The position numbers were made by a program, and so were the translations under genes. A stretch of 64,000 nt of DNA from Corynebacterium sp. 13CS0277 (GTDB taxonomy: Bacteria; Actinomycetota; Actinomycetes; Mycobacteriales; Mycobacteriaceae): the NCBI RefSeq assembly GCF_002994655.1, contig NZ_PPDL01000011.1:1-64000 (forward strand), in the 5' to 3' direction. The notes under the pieces were generated by a model. That model ran no database searches and was not told the origin of the DNA. It saw only the letters and a list, made by a program, of their open reading frames with translations. This document shows positions 27,039 to 37,104 of the stretch, piece by piece (the stretch's first letter is position 1; each line of letters opens with the position of its first letter).

Positions 27039-27737
27039 ATGGCCACCTACCACTTCAACATCTCTGATCCCGACACCGGGGTCACCTACTACCTCTACGA
27101 CCACCGGGAGCTCAAGCAGGCGCTCGACTGCCTCTACGTCGGGGAGGACACTAACTCCACCCTCGTCGAGTCCCTCGCGGTGTTCACCAACATTGATCCC
27201 CAGGGCCTGGGCCATGTCCAGGAGTTTCTCAGCGGGCTGACGGGTGTCCTCATCGAACCCTGCGGCGAAGAAACTCAGCGCTGGTGGGACGAAGGGCTGA
27301 AGCTGCCTAGGTCCGCATTCGGCATCGAGGAAGAGATGGAGCGACTCAGGGCCTTGAACAAGAAGCTGAAGGAAGACCCTGCCAACGCCCGCTATTACGA
27401 GTATCGGAAAGAGGCGCTCGCGCTTGCCGAGTCTGAGCGCTACAAGGCCACCGGCGGCACCCCTGACACCGACCTGTTCAGCCTCACCAAGGTCGATTGG
27501 ATGCGTGCCTACGTCAAGCTCAACAACGGCGACATCTGGCTGGAAACGTTGACTAGCGCTTACCTCGACCTGATGGAGTACGCCTTTGAGTACTACGGCG
27601 AATGGGAGGTTCCGTATCCCCGCAGCTGGCACTACGCCCAGTCGAAGGTGATCGCCGAGCACATCGGCCCGCTCACGGAGGACTATCGCTACGAGATGGA
27701 GGCCCGTTTCGAGGCCATCAACATGGTCATGCCGTAG
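27039..27737 (+). CDS. Hypothetical protein
   Basis: The 232-aa product starts MATYHFNISDPDTGVTYYLY after a GAAAGGA ribosome binding site. It is acidic and rich in aromatic residues, with no signal peptide or membrane helix. The segment EEEMERLRALNKKLKEDPANARYYEYRKEALALAESERYK reads like a long helix. I recognise no domain. It lies between the partition genes and the giant methylase-helicase gene and has its own terminator (27752-27780), so it is probably a separate unit. Confidence 0.7.
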   Translation: MATYHFNISDPDTGVTYYLYDHRELKQALDCLYVGEDTNSTLVESLAVFTNIDPQGLGHVQEFLSGLTGVLIEPCGEETQRWWDEGLKLPRSAFGIEEEMERLRALNKKLKEDPANARYYEYRKEALALAESERYKATGGTPDTDLFSLTKVDWMRAYVKLNNGDIWLETLTSAYLDLMEYAFEYYGEWEVPYPRSWHYAQSKVIAEHIGPLTEDYRYEMEARFEAINMVMP

Positions 27738-27751
27738 CCCCCACCTGGTTA

Positions 27752-27780
27752 AGCCTCAGAGATATTCCGTCTCTGAGGCT
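27752..27780 (+). terminator. Rho-independent terminator
   Basis: A clean stem AGCCTCAGAGA / TCTCTGAGGCT lies 15 bp past the stop of the hypothetical gene and is followed by TCCTGTTTT. Confidence 0.85.
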
Positions 27781-27877
27781 TCCTGTTTTCCCAGCGTATG
27801 AAAAAAGTGCTTGCGAGAGATCTTCCGATCTTCCACAGTCAGTACAGACCACTGTCCGACTAGCGAGAGGATCATAG

Positions 27878-30800
27878 ATGGCCCGCAGGGAAAAGCAGCC
27901 TGAGAACCAACTCACTCTGTTCGAATTCAGAGGAGAAGGCCAAGTTGAGTTCACGCACGAAGAACAAGTGCCGCAGCCGCAACAGCAGGGGCGCGTTGAT
28001 CAGCTGCCGGAGGGAGAAGCTGCCCAGGTTGTAGTTCAGCGGCATACGCTGGCCCCTCCCCGAACGGTCGTCGACGCCCACCGCGTTGATGCAAGCCGTG
28101 TGGCTACCGTTGAGCAGCCGACGCAGCGAACCGACGAGCGTCCGGCGAAGGCCTACCGGAAGTCTCCTGTGCCTGAGGCTCCCGAGGCTGGCGAACTGGC
28201 CTGGGTAGAGACGAAAAAGGGCGAGTACGACTTCTACGTCTTCGATCCCTACGACGACGATGTCACCGGCTGGACGCGCGTCGACTCGCTTCCTGGCCCC
28301 CTCGCTGGCTCCTTGACCATCCGCAGCTCCAGCGCGCTCGACCGGCGCCTCGCGCTCATGGAGCTGCTTGCGACTGCGCGCCGTGCCCAGGCCAGTAACA
28401 GCACCAAGGCGCTGGACGAGTTGTCCACGCTGTACGGCGACTACGTCTACGAGCACGGGCCGATTCACAAGCAAGCCGTCCCGCCGTCTGAGCGTGCTGG
28501 CTACTCGCCGAACTGGGAGGACAATCTCTCCCGTGCCCGCGAGCAGTCCGGCAGCACTGATGCACAAGCTGGAAGTCCCGAGGAGGCTGAGGCTATCGCG
28601 AAGGCGATGGCGCGCAAGGTTCGTGCGACGCGCGATCTCTCGGTCTTCAATCGCTCGGCGCGTCAGGTTTTTGCACAGATCGAGGACTACGACTTCTCCA
28701 CTGGAGCAAACCGGCCCGGAAGCCTCCTCGACCCCCAGGTGGAAGCCCGCGCAGTCCTCCTCACGGACCTTGCTGACGCTACTGTCGCGCAGCCTGCAAC
28801 CGCCGATGTTTCACTGGATGAGACCACGCGCCAGCAAGACGCTTTGGCACCAAGTCAATCTGGCACCACCGCGCCGAGCGAGCAGGATGCCCCGGCCCCA
28901 GAGGCACCCCGCTCTAAGGTCGCCGACGATCAGCCCGTCGATGAGTGGGTGTTTGAGGTCAAGCGCACCGAGATCAACGTTACGGCTGACGGCGAAAGCA
29001 TCGAGCAGTTCGAGGTTGACGAGGACGGCAATCGCCTAGATGCTGCCGAGCAGCCTACCGACGAAGCAGGCGCGGAGGATGCAGCGAGCGAGGTCTACGA
29101 AGCCGAGGAGGAGATCCCTGGCTTTGACATCGACGGCATCTGGCTCGACGCCACCAACATGGACCACTGGGAGGCCGGAACCGCCACGGTGGTCTCCGGC
29201 ATCAACGAACGTGTCTACGAGACTGAGTACCTTGACATTATCCTGCACGAGGACTACACCGCCGACGGCGAGGTAGAACTCTACGTTCAGCTCCGCGACG
29301 AGTGGTTCGACGACCACCCCGAGTTTGAACGCGACTTCATTGAAGCAACAAGCGGCCTGGAGACTGACTTCGACCTCCTGGACACTTGGCTCGACCCGGA
29401 CAACTGGCGACAGTTCCTCAGCGACCGGCAGACCGTGGTGGAAGAGACTGTTCGCCTCCGCCGCGAGGAAGGCCTCTCGTTCGAGCAGGCGGCATCCCAG
29501 GCGCAGCGCTTGCTGGTGGGCGGCACGGATCCTGTTACTTCGCCCGACGACGGCCAAGGCGTCACTGCGCCTAGTACGTCTGACGCCCCGACCACCAGTA
29601 GCCAAGGCACCTCTGCGCCTACCGGCCAAGACACCGTGTCTCGCAGTGAACAAGGTGACACCGTGGCTGGTGGTGAGTCCTCCAACGAATCCTCCCAGGC
29701 TGTCGCCCCGGCGGGTGAAGAGAGCGTTGAGGACGATCTCCCGGACATGGAAGAAGTGCTGCGGAGCATCGCCGCAAGCGCCCCACAGCGCATGGGGGAG
29801 CCTGTGCGCTTTGAGCGCGGTGATCTGATGCCGCCTAGCGGTCCAAAGGCTCGTGCGCGCGCCAATATGGACGCCATCAGGCTTCTGCACCAGCTCAACG
29901 AAGAGGGGCGCTGGGCCACCCGTGAAGAACAGCAGATGCTCGCGCGGTACTCGGCTTGGGGCAAGTGTGCAGAGATCTTCAACGAAGCTAACCCGAAGTG
30001 GGTGAACGAGCGCAACGAGCTACGTGCGCTGGTCGGCGACGATGCGCTCTATGCGGAGCTGAAAGCCACTGTGCTCACCGCCTACTACACCCCGGCAGAA
30101 GTTACGACCGCCATGTGGGACGTGCTCAAAGAGGCCGGGTACGAGGACGTCAAGGGTGTCCAGCGTGTGCTCGAGCCTGGTAGCGGTATCGGGGGTCTAA
30201 TGGAGCACGCCCCGTCCACCACCCGCATGGTTGGTGTGGAACTGGACCCGATTGCAGCCTCTATCTCCTCCTACCTGTACCCGAATGCGACCATCGTCAA
30301 CGCAGGGTTCCAGGACGTCGAAGAGCCGGAGGCAAGCTTTCACGCGGCTGTGGGCAACGTTCCTTATGCAGACGTCAGCCCGTACGATCCGGTGAACAAT
30401 CGGCAGAATTTCCGGGTTCACGACTACTTTCTCACCAAGTCCTCCGGCCTGGTTGCTCCCGGTGGATACCAGGTCATGCTGACGTCGACCGGCACTGCCG
30501 ACAAACTCGATGACCGTGCGCGACGCGCGCTAGCCGAGGAGATGGACGTCATCTCTGCTGTGCGTCTCCCAGAAGGTACGTTCAACGCTGAGGCAGGCAC
30601 GGACGCAGGAGCAGATCTGCTGGTGCTTCGCCGCAGGCTCCCTGGCGAGGAGCCGTTGCCGTCAACCCAGGAATTCCTCGGCTCAAGCACCGTGCGGTTC
30701 AACGGGGCACAGCACCAAATCAATGCTTACTTCCAGAAGCATCCCGATCACGTGCTCGGTGTGCTTGCCAATGAGAGTGGCCGGTTTGGTACCCGGTTGG

Positions 30801-33800
30801 CTGTGAAGCCGCTGGAAAATAAGCCCCTCGGACAGCATATTGTGGAGACGGTTTCCCGCGACATCCGTAGCCTAGGCGACCGAGGGCGATACGCCCCGGA
30901 GGTCGTCGAGGTCGAGAATCCTGCGCAGGTGCGGCTGCGGACTGAGCGCCAAGCTATTGAAGGAGAAGTGCGTTACGAGCGCGCAGGGGCAAAGACTACC
31001 TTCTACACGATGGGGCAAACCGACTGGCAAGTCGCTCAAGTGCCGAAGAGCCGGACTGTTGAGACCATCGCGCTTATCGATCTACGTGAGACTGCGCTGC
31101 GGCTGCGTAGTGCATACGCTCAGGCCAACGGTCTGGACACCGAGGACGTGGTGGAGCTGCGCAGCCTCCTGAACCAGCAGTACGACGAGTACGTGGAAGC
31201 GTTCGGGCCTATCAACCGGTTTGACCGCCCGCCTGCGCGCGTGCCGTCCAAGAAGCGTCAAGAGGTCAGGTACCAGGACTTCCTTGCTCAATGGCAGCAG
31301 GACAACCAGTACACTTCCGACACGCTCCCCGACGCTGAGACGGAGGCAGAGATGCGCCGAATGGCTGCTGAGAAGGAGGTCCGGGATACCAAGGAACAGC
31401 CTCATCTGAAGGTGTTCGAAGCAGACCCGATGCTCGCGGCGCTGATTTCCTTGGAAGACTTCGATGAGCTGACCCAGGTGGCAAGAAAGTCTGCGGTCTT
31501 CGTCAAGGACCCTGCCCGCCGTGAGATGGAGCTGAAGCGCACCGATAACCTGCGTGACGCAGCCTCAGCGGTGCGGGCACGTACCGGCAGTCTCGACGTA
31601 GGTGCCATCGCTGAGCTGATGGATATCAGCCTCGAAGACGTCGAGCGCCGCCTTGTGGAAGAGAAGATCGCTTACCGTGATCCTGGCAACCCTGACTCCT
31701 TTATCCCTGCCGTCTCCTACACGTCTGGCATGGTTCGTGACAAGCTCCGCGAGGCCAGGGAAGCCGCCGAGAAAGACCCCCGCTTCGAAGCTAACGTCGA
31801 GGCTCTGCGCGAGGTCCAGCCTGAGCGAATCGAGGAGGGCATCAACGTTTCTATTGGCGTGGGTTGGCTGCCGACGAAGTACTACCAGGAGTACCTAGCG
31901 GACAGGATCGGCGGTCGTCCGCAGGAATGGGACATCATTTCCTACGACGGGCGTCTCAAGATGGAGCAGGATGTTGTCTCCCGCATCTACGGCAATAACC
32001 GCTCAAACGCCACTATTGCCTTCGACACGGACTTTGGCGTGCTAATTAAGCCGCACCATTCTCCAAACTTTTCCAATTCACTCTTTGGAGCACGGGAATG
32101 CAGCAATGAGGGTCTTGCCGCCGAGCGTCCCTCGCGCGGCGTCGTCAAGGGCGGTGTGTCGATCTTTGAGGACATGCTCATGGGTCGAAACAGCCGAATC
32201 AACAATTCGAAGGAGTACCAAGAACGCTTCGGCGGCTCTAAGCTCAACGCCGAAGCGACCAGGCTTGCAGCCCGCCAGGCTAAGCGTATTCAGGCAGACT
32301 TCGAGGAGTGGCTTTGGGACGACGCTGAGCGCAGGCGCGAGGTCATCGACCTCTACAACAACCTGCACAACAACTACCGCGCGCCGGAATATGATGGCTC
32401 CGCCCGCGAGCTGCCGGGATTGGGCGAGGACTTTACTCCCTACTCCTACCAGCGCAACGCCGTCGAACGCATTGTCAATGAGTCGACCGTTCTGCTGAAC
32501 CACGTCGTGGGTGCGGGCAAGACGGGCACAATGTTCATGGGTGCCATGGAGCTAAAGCGTCTTGGCGCCATCCAGCAGCCGTGGATCGTGGTGCCGAATC
32601 ACCTTGTTGAGCAGGTGACGCGAGAGGCTGCACAGTGGTACCCCGGCGCTAAAGTCCTGTCGGCGACCGGAGTAAGCTCTGCGGCGCAAAAGCGGCGCTT
32701 CCTCGGGCAGACCATGGCTGCCGATTGGGACATGGTGGTGGTCTCGCAATCAGTCTTCGATGACGTCGAAGCCTCCCACTCGTACCGCGAGCAGTACATG
32801 AGCGAGTCGCTGAACCGCATGTACGCCGACATCATTGGCCTCAACAAGACCGGTGGCGCATCGGCTAAGAGCATTAAGGCATTGACCCGCCAGCTGGAGC
32901 AGCGCACGGAGCGCCTCCGGAAGCTGGTGAAGGACGATAAACCGGACGCGATCCCTTTCGAAGCTCTGAACGTGGACTACCTCATGCTCGACGAGGCTCA
33001 CATGTATAAGAACTTGGAGCGCTTCTCGGAGAACCCTGAGATTGGTCACTCGGGTTCGCAGCGCGCGGCAGGCCTCGATATGAAGCTGGGAATTCTGCGT
33101 GAAAAGGCCCAGAATGCAGGCCTTGACCCCGCAAAAACGCCGATTGCGACGTTTGCGACGGGCACCCCAATTGCAAACAACTACGCGGAGATGTGGGTGC
33201 TTGCGCATTACCTGACTCCCGACAAGCTTGAAGCAGCAGGCCTGGAGTCCGTGGGCTTCTACTCGTCCCAGTACCTGCGCAATGAAGAAGTCGTCGAGAT
33301 TCGCCCCACCGGCACCGGGCTGATGAGCAAGACGCGTACGACCGGCTATCTCAATATGCCGGAGCTGGTGCGTCTCAACAGCTCCTTCATGGACACCGTG
33401 ACCAGCCAGGATTTGGACCTGAAGCTCCCCCAAGTCGGCGAGGACGGCAAGAACACCATCATCACGTTCACCCCCGAACAGACGGTGGTCGACGCCATGC
33501 TGGACCTCTCGCTCCGTGTCGCGGAGATGAAGGGTTCCAAGGGGAAGGAGGATATCGACAACACCCTCAAAGCGATGTCTGATGGGCAGAAGATCACGCT
33601 CCATCCTCGGCTCGCGAACATCCGAACCAATCAGCAGTCTCAGCGCGTCATTGAGGTCGCTAAACAGGTCACGCGGATCTGGAACGAGAACAAGGACAAG
33701 GAGTACCCGAAAGTCTCTGGCGAAGGGATGCACCCGAATAAGGGAGCGTTGCAGGTGGTCTTCTGTGACACCGGCACCCCGAAGCAGGACGGCAGCTTCT

Positions 33801-35422
33801 CGATGTACAAGGCGATGAAAGACGAATTTGTCGCCCGCGGGATGGACCCGAGCCGCATCGCTTTTGTCCACGACTGGGACCAGGACCGTGGAACGCTGTG
33901 GAGGCGCTGCAACGATGGCGAGCTGGATGTGCTGATCGGCTCAACCCAGAAGATGGGTACCGGCGCAAACATCCAGCGCCGTCTGATCGCCCTGCACCAC
34001 GTTGATGTGCCGTGGCGACCGGCCGACCTTGAGCAGCGCGAGGGCCGCATCAAGCGGCAAGGCAATCTCAATGAGCGCGTAGAGATCCTCAACTACGTCG
34101 CGTCGAACACCCTCGACTCAGTGCGTTGGCAGCAGCTCGAACGCAAGCAGGTCGGAGTGCAGCAGCTGCTCTCCGGCACGCTGGAGGCTCGTCATATTGA
34201 CACCGAGGTCGAGGACGTCGCCGGGCAGTACGCACAAATGAAGGCCTTTGCCACGGGTGACACCCGCTATATCAAGGCCGAGGAACTGCGCAAGACTGTT
34301 GCCGACCTTGAAGGCGAGCTGGCCCAGCACGAGGCGTTGAAGAAACAGCAGGTGGAGAACTACCGCTTCGACCAGCGCCGTGCCGAGCGACTCACCGGCG
34401 AAATCGAAAGCATCGAGGCATTCCAGACAGCTCTTCATCTGGAGAAGAGCAACAAGGAGCTGCTGGACACCATCAGCTCCACGTACCAGCACCCCTCACT
34501 CAAAGGCGACAGCCCTGCCACGATGTTCCTGCGCGTCCTGGATGGGCGAGGAAGTGGCACCTTCAGCCTTGGAGGCAGAGCATTCACCGTCGAGTTCAGC
34601 AGGGAGCTGAACGGGATCCTCGGAAACTTCGGCGTCCGTGTGACCCCCAAGGACTTTCCGAACGTCCCTCCGTTGGAGATCAAGCACGCAGACATCGAAG
34701 CTGCCGTGGATTCCACCTACTCGAGCGAGCGTTTGCAGGAGACCGATTCCGACAGAAAACCCGGTGCACCTCTGAAATCCACGCCCGCAGCTCGCGGCCT
34801 GCTTCAGCGCCTCGACAACTGGCTGGGAGCACAAGAGACCCGACTGATGAGCCGTCGCTTCGAGCTGGAGGACATCCAGGGACGACTCGACGGATACTCG
34901 GTGGCACCCGACCAGGAGTTCCCCAAGATTGCCGACCTTGAGATCGCCCGCGACGAGCTGGAGGAGGTTGAATCCCAGCTGCGAGCAATGGAGGAGAGCG
35001 AAGAGTTCCAAACCCGCCGTGCGGAGCAGCTGGACCGCCTCGCGAAGCAGGGGCGCACTCCACGGTGGACTCTGCGCGCCTCCCCCACGCAGGGCTACGC
35101 GAAAAAAGTCTGGGGACTCGACGACAGGGATGTCCTGTCTGCCATGCAGTCCAACTACGAGTGGGCACTCGAGAAGGGATACGAGGTACCCCCTCTGTCC
35201 CCGGAGAACTTGCCGTTCCATATCGATGCACTCGACCCCGACTTCGATTGGGAGCGGGGGGAGTCACCCTCGAGGGGGTTCGGGCTAGAGCAACTCCAAG
35301 AGCAGGCAGAAGCACTCTATGCCGACGCGGTCAATACTCTCAACCCCGAGGCCACGGCAGACAACGAGGCAGACGAGTGGGATGATCACGCCCCTGCCGA
35401 GGCCGAAGAGTACGAGGCGTAA
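27878..35422 (+). CDS. Giant N6-methylase/SNF2-helicase protein (DarB-like)
   Basis: The 2514-aa protein combines a methyltransferase and a helicase. The first 700 residues are acidic and low-complexity, with many Ala, Glu and Thr. A methylase core follows: AdoMet motif VLEPGSGIGG near residue 764 and NVPY near 826, a variant of the NPPY motif of N6-adenine enzymes. An SNF2-like helicase starts with GAGKTGT near 1545, MLDEAHMYKN near 1703, TGTPIANN near 1760, MGTGANIQRR near 2026 and QREGRIKRQGN near 2055. Phage P1 DarB and similar large plasmid and ICE proteins have this layout; DarB protects incoming DNA from host restriction, a plausible role here. GAGAGGA precedes the ATG. Confidence 0.88.
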   Translation: MARREKQPENQLTLFEFRGEGQVEFTHEEQVPQPQQQGRVDQLPEGEAAQVVVQRHTLAPPRTVVDAHRVDASRVATVEQPTQRTDERPAKAYRKSPVPEAPEAGELAWVETKKGEYDFYVFDPYDDDVTGWTRVDSLPGPLAGSLTIRSSSALDRRLALMELLATARRAQASNSTKALDELSTLYGDYVYEHGPIHKQAVPPSERAGYSPNWEDNLSRAREQSGSTDAQAGSPEEAEAIAKAMARKVRATRDLSVFNRSARQVFAQIEDYDFSTGANRPGSLLDPQVEARAVLLTDLADATVAQPATADVSLDETTRQQDALAPSQSGTTAPSEQDAPAPEAPRSKVADDQPVDEWVFEVKRTEINVTADGESIEQFEVDEDGNRLDAAEQPTDEAGAEDAASEVYEAEEEIPGFDIDGIWLDATNMDHWEAGTATVVSGINERVYETEYLDIILHEDYTADGEVELYVQLRDEWFDDHPEFERDFIEATSGLETDFDLLDTWLDPDNWRQFLSDRQTVVEETVRLRREEGLSFEQAASQAQRLLVGGTDPVTSPDDGQGVTAPSTSDAPTTSSQGTSAPTGQDTVSRSEQGDTVAGGESSNESSQAVAPAGEESVEDDLPDMEEVLRSIAASAPQRMGEPVRFERGDLMPPSGPKARARANMDAIRLLHQLNEEGRWATREEQQMLARYSAWGKCAEIFNEANPKWVNERNELRALVGDDALYAELKATVLTAYYTPAEVTTAMWDVLKEAGYEDVKGVQRVLEPGSGIGGLMEHAPSTTRMVGVELDPIAASISSYLYPNATIVNAGFQDVEEPEASFHAAVGNVPYADVSPYDPVNNRQNFRVHDYFLTKSSGLVAPGGYQVMLTSTGTADKLDDRARRALAEEMDVISAVRLPEGTFNAEAGTDAGADLLVLRRRLPGEEPLPSTQEFLGSSTVRFNGAQHQINAYFQKHPDHVLGVLANESGRFGTRLAVKPLENKPLGQHIVETVSRDIRSLGDRGRYAPEVVEVENPAQVRLRTERQAIEGEVRYERAGAKTTFYTMGQTDWQVAQVPKSRTVETIALIDLRETALRLRSAYAQANGLDTEDVVELRSLLNQQYDEYVEAFGPINRFDRPPARVPSKKRQEVRYQDFLAQWQQDNQYTSDTLPDAETEAEMRRMAAEKEVRDTKEQPHLKVFEADPMLAALISLEDFDELTQVARKSAVFVKDPARREMELKRTDNLRDAASAVRARTGSLDVGAIAELMDISLEDVERRLVEEKIAYRDPGNPDSFIPAVSYTSGMVRDKLREAREAAEKDPRFEANVEALREVQPERIEEGINVSIGVGWLPTKYYQEYLADRIGGRPQEWDIISYDGRLKMEQDVVSRIYGNNRSNATIAFDTDFGVLIKPHHSPNFSNSLFGARECSNEGLAAERPSRGVVKGGVSIFEDMLMGRNSRINNSKEYQERFGGSKLNAEATRLAARQAKRIQADFEEWLWDDAERRREVIDLYNNLHNNYRAPEYDGSARELPGLGEDFTPYSYQRNAVERIVNESTVLLNHVVGAGKTGTMFMGAMELKRLGAIQQPWIVVPNHLVEQVTREAAQWYPGAKVLSATGVSSAAQKRRFLGQTMAADWDMVVVSQSVFDDVEASHSYREQYMSESLNRMYADIIGLNKTGGASAKSIKALTRQLEQRTERLRKLVKDDKPDAIPFEALNVDYLMLDEAHMYKNLERFSENPEIGHSGSQRAAGLDMKLGILREKAQNAGLDPAKTPIATFATGTPIANNYAEMWVLAHYLTPDKLEAAGLESVGFYSSQYLRNEEVVEIRPTGTGLMSKTRTTGYLNMPELVRLNSSFMDTVTSQDLDLKLPQVGEDGKNTIITFTPEQTVVDAMLDLSLRVAEMKGSKGKEDIDNTLKAMSDGQKITLHPRLANIRTNQQSQRVIEVAKQVTRIWNENKDKEYPKVSGEGMHPNKGALQVVFCDTGTPKQDGSFSMYKAMKDEFVARGMDPSRIAFVHDWDQDRGTLWRRCNDGELDVLIGSTQKMGTGANIQRRLIALHHVDVPWRPADLEQREGRIKRQGNLNERVEILNYVASNTLDSVRWQQLERKQVGVQQLLSGTLEARHIDTEVEDVAGQYAQMKAFATGDTRYIKAEELRKTVADLEGELAQHEALKKQQVENYRFDQRRAERLTGEIESIEAFQTALHLEKSNKELLDTISSTYQHPSLKGDSPATMFLRVLDGRGSGTFSLGGRAFTVEFSRELNGILGNFGVRVTPKDFPNVPPLEIKHADIEAAVDSTYSSERLQETDSDRKPGAPLKSTPAARGLLQRLDNWLGAQETRLMSRRFELEDIQGRLDGYSVAPDQEFPKIADLEIARDELEEVESQLRAMEESEEFQTRRAEQLDRLAKQGRTPRWTLRASPTQGYAKKVWGLDDRDVLSAMQSNYEWALEKGYEVPPLSPENLPFHIDALDPDFDWERGESPSRGFGLEQLQEQAEALYADAVNTLNPEATADNEADEWDDHAPAEAEEYEA

Positions 35423-35591
35423 GAAGTTCTCCAAAACCCCACGCGGCACGTATGGCGGCTGCTAGGGTGGTGTCCACACAGGTGGGGTTGGCTACACTCC
35501 AGCCACGCCTACCTGTGTCGGCACCTAGTCCCCGTGGTGCTGTACGGCGTCGAGCACAGCTCCGCCAACCTCCTACCCCGAGGGAGGGATA

Positions 35592-35628
35592 AGAAGGTCC
35601 CTGGCCACATCTTGGTCAGGGACCTTCT
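35592..35628 (+). terminator. Rho-independent terminator of the giant gene
   Basis: A strong hairpin pairs AGAAGGTCCCTG with CAGGGACCTTCT and is followed by a T-rich TCTATC. It lies about 170 bp past the stop codon. Confidence 0.8.
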
Positions 35629-35710
35629 TCTATCTCGAAAGCGCCTGAGACGCAAAGGCCACACGGGGGTAACACTATTCGCCTTGACCAGTACCTATGT
35701 CACCATCGGG

Positions 35711-35760
35711 GGTAGTTTACGTAAACTGCCCTTGACGGGTTAAACCTAGTTGCCTAGCAT
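35711..35760 (+). promoter_or_regulatory. Promoter with palindromic operator
   Basis: TTGACG (35732-35737), a 17-bp spacer and TAGCAT (35755-35760) form a good sigma-70-type promoter. Just upstream is the perfect palindrome AGTTTACGTAAACT (35714-35727), extendable to about 20 bp (35711-35730). Its position next to the -35 fits a repressor or activator site for the gene at 35823. Confidence 0.7.
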
Positions 35761-35822
35761 GGTGAGTGTTCGCAAGGTTGACTTCAACCGATTCGCAACG
35801 CCCCATCAGAAAGGCCCCCACC

Positions 35823-36521
35823 ATGTTCACCCTCTCCACCACCGTTCACAATCGCTACAACACCGCCCTCATCTACGTGGGCATCCTGGAAGAAATCCGC
35901 GCCGAGCTGATCGGGGAAGCTATGGACAACCGCGTCTATATTTCCGAGGATTTCGCCGACCAGGTGGAAGTCGTCTTCCCCACCGACCCCAGCGAGCTCG
36001 ACGATGATGCAGTCCTCGTCACCCCCCGCGAATTGACCCCGGAGCTGCTGACTGCGCTGGCCGCAAACATCTTGGGCACAAGCGTCAAGCACATCACGGT
36101 GGAAGAGGTCGCCACCCCTGCCACCACCGACACCCTGGCCGGTCTGGTCGACAGGGTGCACCACACTGGACCAGAGGTGGCTCGCATTATCGCGAAAGGG
36201 ACCGTGGAGGCCAACAACACCAGTCCGCTCATGGCCGTCAATCCTGCGGCTATGACCGAGCGTGAACTGGGCCGGCTCTGGCAGGCGGCGAGCATGCTCG
36301 CAAGCGAACTGCCTCATGACACTGCGGATGAAGAAGAACTGGAGGTGGCTGTGAAGATGGCCACCTCGGCGGTCGAGTTCAGCGCCCTGGAGCTTGAGCG
36401 CGCTCGCATCTACCGCGACGTCACGATTCGAGTGGCAGTGGCCAAGGGGCTGTCCGGCGCTAATGTTGCGCGCGCTGCTCACGTCACCCGTCAGCGGGTC
36501 GCCAGCATCCTTGCCAACTAG
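35823..36521 (+). CDS. Hypothetical protein with C-terminal HTH
   Basis: The 232-aa protein has an N-terminal acidic region of unknown fold and a C-terminal helix-turn-helix-like stretch (AKGLSGANVARAAHVTRQRVASIL). Start 35823 was chosen because the predicted transcript begins near 35767, too close to an ATG at 35766. A hairpin terminator follows directly. The palindrome in its promoter makes self-regulation plausible. I recognise no named family; the C-terminal HTH is a moderate-confidence call. Confidence 0.7.
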   Translation: MFTLSTTVHNRYNTALIYVGILEEIRAELIGEAMDNRVYISEDFADQVEVVFPTDPSELDDDAVLVTPRELTPELLTALAANILGTSVKHITVEEVATPATTDTLAGLVDRVHHTGPEVARIIAKGTVEANNTSPLMAVNPAAMTERELGRLWQAASMLASELPHDTADEEELEVAVKMATSAVEFSALELERARIYRDVTIRVAVAKGLSGANVARAAHVTRQRVASILAN

Positions 36522-36530
36522 GTTGACTTA

Positions 36531-36566
36531 CATCCGACCCCTGGAGATAACTCCAGGGGTCGGATG
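36531..36566 (+). terminator. Rho-independent terminator
   Basis: A perfect 16-bp stem (36531-36546 with 36551-36566) with the loop ATAA starts 9 bp past the stop and is followed by CTGTTTCC. Confidence 0.85.
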
Positions 36567-36592
36567 CTGTTTCCTTGCCTGTCATTGACGAA

Positions 36593-36711
36593 CGCCTAAC
36601 GGGACGCCCGGACGAACACAACACAAGTGTGCCGTCTTGCGGAAATTAGACGCCGAGCGTCCCGTAAAGCCGTTGCAGTGGCAATCCCGTTAGCCGTGCC
36701 CCTAACGGAAT
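36593..36711. repeat. Candidate res site of the downstream resolvase
   Basis: Two inverted-repeat pairs share the core TCCCGTTAG/CTAACGGGA. Pair one is 36593-36607 with 36657-36671. Pair two is about 36685-36694 with 36702-36711. Resolvase res sites usually have two or three inverted subsites over about 120 bp, upstream of the resolvase gene, and this block lies about 400 bp before it. The function is not shown by sequence. Confidence 0.45.
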
Positions 36712-36786
36712 GATCTGGGGAGGTCGTTGCCACCCCATGTGTCCCATTGCACTAGTCCACCTGTTTGCGTGGCACCGTGACGCCTT

Positions 36787-36856
36787 AGCACCAAGGTGTC
36801 TTTGCTCCGTGGCGTCACGTCCACTTAGCGCCAAAGTGCCTTGGTGCCAAGGCGTC
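36787..36856. repeat. Cluster of three GGYRCCAARGYRCC-like motifs
   Basis: AGCACCAAGGTGTC (36787-36800), AGCGCCAAAGTGCC (36827-36840) and GGTGCCAAGGCGTC (36843-36856) lie in the gap before the resolvase gene. Related copies occur at 25101, 26960-26987 and 45563-45641. Iterated sites like these are typical of partition centromeres or repressor operators. Confidence 0.55.
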
Positions 36857-37104
36857 TAGCAGACAAGACGCACCGCCGCCAAGTCGTCATGTACCCAAGG
36901 GGGCATCGACTGCCCGGGGTCGCGTGTACGGAGCAAAGCACGCCGACGCGATGTCGAGGCTAGGTAGGACCTCCTGGGATGGCAGTGGCTTGACCGAGCG
37001 CTCCCGCGCCCCCTACGGGGCTTGGGCTGCCGCGAAAGCCGCTGGGGCGGCTTCCTTGCCCTGAGAACGTGTTCCTGGCGCGTGTCGGTGCCTAGGGTGG
37101 GGTC

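Noticed and set aside
36760..36870. Replication-origin iterons
   Set aside because: Only three degenerate copies and no replication initiator gene in the window; a partition or regulatory site is a better fit.
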